This document shows positions 4,854-6,012 of a DNA stretch of 6,012 nucleotides, piece by piece. This stretch comes from Candidatus Alkanophagales archaeon (GTDB taxonomy: Archaea; Halobacteriota; Syntropharchaeia; Alkanophagales; B39-G2): contig QMVQ01000106.1 of the NCBI GenBank assembly GCA_003661185.1, forward strand, positions 1 to 6,012, written 5' to 3'. Every line of letters begins with the position of its first letter. The stretch's first letter is position 1. The translations under genes and the position numbers were made by a program. The notes beneath the pieces are model-generated. The model did no database searches. It saw only the letters and a list, made by a program, of their open reading frames with translations, and was not told the DNA's origin.

Positions 4854-5948
4854 ATGTATCTCGTGAGGTATTCCGAGGTCTTTCTGAAGTCCGAGCCTGT
4901 GCGGCGGCATTGGGAGTCGGCTCTCGTCAAAAACATAAAAAGAGCGGTGGGCGATTGCAAGATACGAACAGATAGGGGCAGAATATGGGTGGAGGGCGTT
5001 ATAAATCCTGAAAAATTGAAAAAAGTATTTGGTGTAGTTTCGTTTTCAGAATGCGAGCATTGCAAGCTCGATGAGCTTGAGAAGCTCGTTATAGAGTTCT
5101 GCAAGAAGGCTAAAATCGAGCATGCGAGGACGTTTGCGGTTCGTGTCAAAAGGGTGGGGACTCATGACTTCACGTCGCAGCAAAAGGCGGCGGAGCTTGG
5201 TGCGCTGATTCTAAAAGAGTTTCCGCGCCTGAAGGTAGATTTAAAGAAGCCGGAGAAGGAGATATTTGTTGAAATCAGGGACGATGATTGTTATATTTTC
5301 GATAAGGTGATACAAGGCGTCGGCGGGATACCGTTAGGAGCCCAGGGGCGGCTTGTTGCCCTTTTCTCCGGCGGCATAGACTCGCCGGTGGCGGCGTGGC
5401 TGATGATGAAGCGTGGCTGTGAGATAATCCCGGTGTATCTTGACAACTCCCCCTTCACCGACCACACGACCCTTAAAAGAGTGGAGAGTGTTGCAGAGGT
5501 GTTAAGAGGGTGTCAGCCGGATTTTGAGCTGAGAGTGATTCCGCATGGTGATTTTCTGCTGAGAGCGAAGGAAGTTTTAAGTCGGAGGAAAATGGAGAAC
5601 TACACATGCATTTTGTGTAAGCGTCAGATGTATCGGACGGCGGAGGCGGTTGCGAGGGAAGAGGGTGCAAAAGGTGTGGTTACAGGAGAATCGCTGGGGC
5701 AAGTGGCGTCACAGACGCTTGAAAACTTGCTTGTGTTGGATGAAGCTTGCTCGCTTCCGGTTTACCGCCCTCTGATAGGCTTTGACAAACTCGAGACCGA
5801 AAGGATCGCAAGAGAGATCGGAACTTATGAGAGATCGATCCTTCCTGCGAAGAGTTGCGAAGCGGTGCCTAAAAAGCCGACAACCAAAGCAAAGCTCGAA
5901 AAGGTCTTGGAAGTGGAAGCTGAGCTTGGCGAGGAATATGGATGTTAA
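4854..5948 (+). CDS. thiI: tRNA 4-thiouridine synthetase (sulfurtransferase) ThiI
   Basis: ThiI adenylates U8 of tRNA and replaces oxygen with sulfur to make 4-thiouridine; in some organisms it also serves thiamine thiazole synthesis. From the ATG at 4854 the protein has 364 residues: an N-terminal ferredoxin-like domain (1-60), a THUMP domain (about 65-165) and a PP-loop ATPase domain (165-364) with SGGIDS at 172-177. TGESLGQVASQTLENL (277-292) is the family signature. There is no rhodanese domain, unlike the 482-residue E. coli enzyme. Archaeal ThiI relies instead on a CxxC pair, here Cys252 and Cys255 (CILC). Cys335 in SCEAVPKKPT aligns with E. coli Cys344. GGGGGTG (4844-4850) lies three bases before the ATG, which makes it a better start than the GTG at 4848 inside that motif. 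The 3' end overlaps the next gene by 11 bases. Confidence 0.93.
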   Translation: MYLVRYSEVFLKSEPVRRHWESALVKNIKRAVGDCKIRTDRGRIWVEGVINPEKLKKVFGVVSFSECEHCKLDELEKLVIEFCKKAKIEHARTFAVRVKRVGTHDFTSQQKAAELGALILKEFPRLKVDLKKPEKEIFVEIRDDDCYIFDKVIQGVGGIPLGAQGRLVALFSGGIDSPVAAWLMMKRGCEIIPVYLDNSPFTDHTTLKRVESVAEVLRGCQPDFELRVIPHGDFLLRAKEVLSRRKMENYTCILCKRQMYRTAEAVAREEGAKGVVTGESLGQVASQTLENLLVLDEACSLPVYRPLIGFDKLETERIAREIGTYERSILPAKSCEAVPKKPTTKAKLEKVLEVEAELGEEYGC

Positions 5949-6012
5949 GAGGATACGAGCGGACTTTCCGATTTTGAATGAAGTGACGTACATGGACAGC
6001 GCATCTACAAGC
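5938..6012 (+). CDS. Cysteine desulfurase (class V aminotransferase), N-terminal fragment
   Basis: Twenty-five codons are visible before the window ends: MDVKRIRADFPIL, then NEVTYMDSASTS. This matches the start of NifS/SufS-like cysteine desulfurases, whose N-terminus reads RxDFPxL...YLDNAATS. These PLP enzymes take sulfur from cysteine and hand it on as a persulfide. The ATG at 5938 overlaps the end of thiI by 11 bases, and GAGGA (5931-5935) sits just before it, so the two are translationally coupled. The context suggests it is the sulfur donor for ThiI. The PLP lysine and the catalytic cysteine are beyond the window, so a related class V aminotransferase is not excluded. Confidence 0.75.
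   Translation, partial: MDVKRIRADFPILNEVTYMDSASTS

Noticed and set aside
1..6012. CRISPR array or tandem repeats
   Set aside because: No regularly spaced direct repeats were found anywhere in the window.

Overview
The window reads as an archaeal chromosome segment, most likely from a euryarchaeote. No species can be named from it. The evidence is a short ThiI with no rhodanese domain but with a CxxC motif, an archaeal-type PCE...HTH regulator, TATA-like boxes about 26 bases before starts, and Shine-Dalgarno motifs of the GGTGA kind. Most genes are G+C-rich (67% in a 60-base sample at 3121-3180). The leftmost gene is strikingly A+T-rich (28% and 22% G+C in samples at 61-120 and 481-540), which suggests it was acquired.

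Layout: (1) 26-966 holds a helix-hairpin-helix (HhH-GPD/endonuclease III-like) DNA glycosylase gene split by an apparent one-base frameshift near 778. The catalytic part lies in the first frame and the [4Fe-4S] cluster loop in the second. (2) 967-1338 is a non-coding junction. It begins with a hairpin site resembling an integron attC (985-1057). After two more hairpins comes what looks like the right end of an IS200/IS605 element with its omega-RNA (1144-1293), lacking its tnpB gene. (3) lysA, diaminopimelate decarboxylase, lies on the minus strand (1339-2598) with its own terminator. (4) Divergent from lysA is an unrecognised 96-residue protein (2657-2947), followed by moeA (2992-4197) for molybdenum or tungsten cofactor synthesis. 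(5) An A+T-rich convergent spacer (4198-4435) follows. (6) A small HTH regulator on the minus strand (4436-4789) is divergent from thiI (4854-5948). The start of thiI overlaps nothing, but its end overlaps by 11 bases the start of a cysteine desulfurase that runs off the window (5938-6012).

How the genes fit together: lysA and moeA are ordinary housekeeping genes. ThiI plus a cysteine desulfurase forms a sulfur-transfer pair: the desulfurase would supply persulfide sulfur and ThiI would use it for 4-thiouridine in tRNA and possibly thiamine thiazole. The divergent regulator carries two CxxC pairs and shares a 64-base promoter region with them, so it is a natural candidate for their control. 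The left 1.3 kb looks like a mobile or accessory junction abutting the 3' end of lysA, and is the most unusual part of the window.
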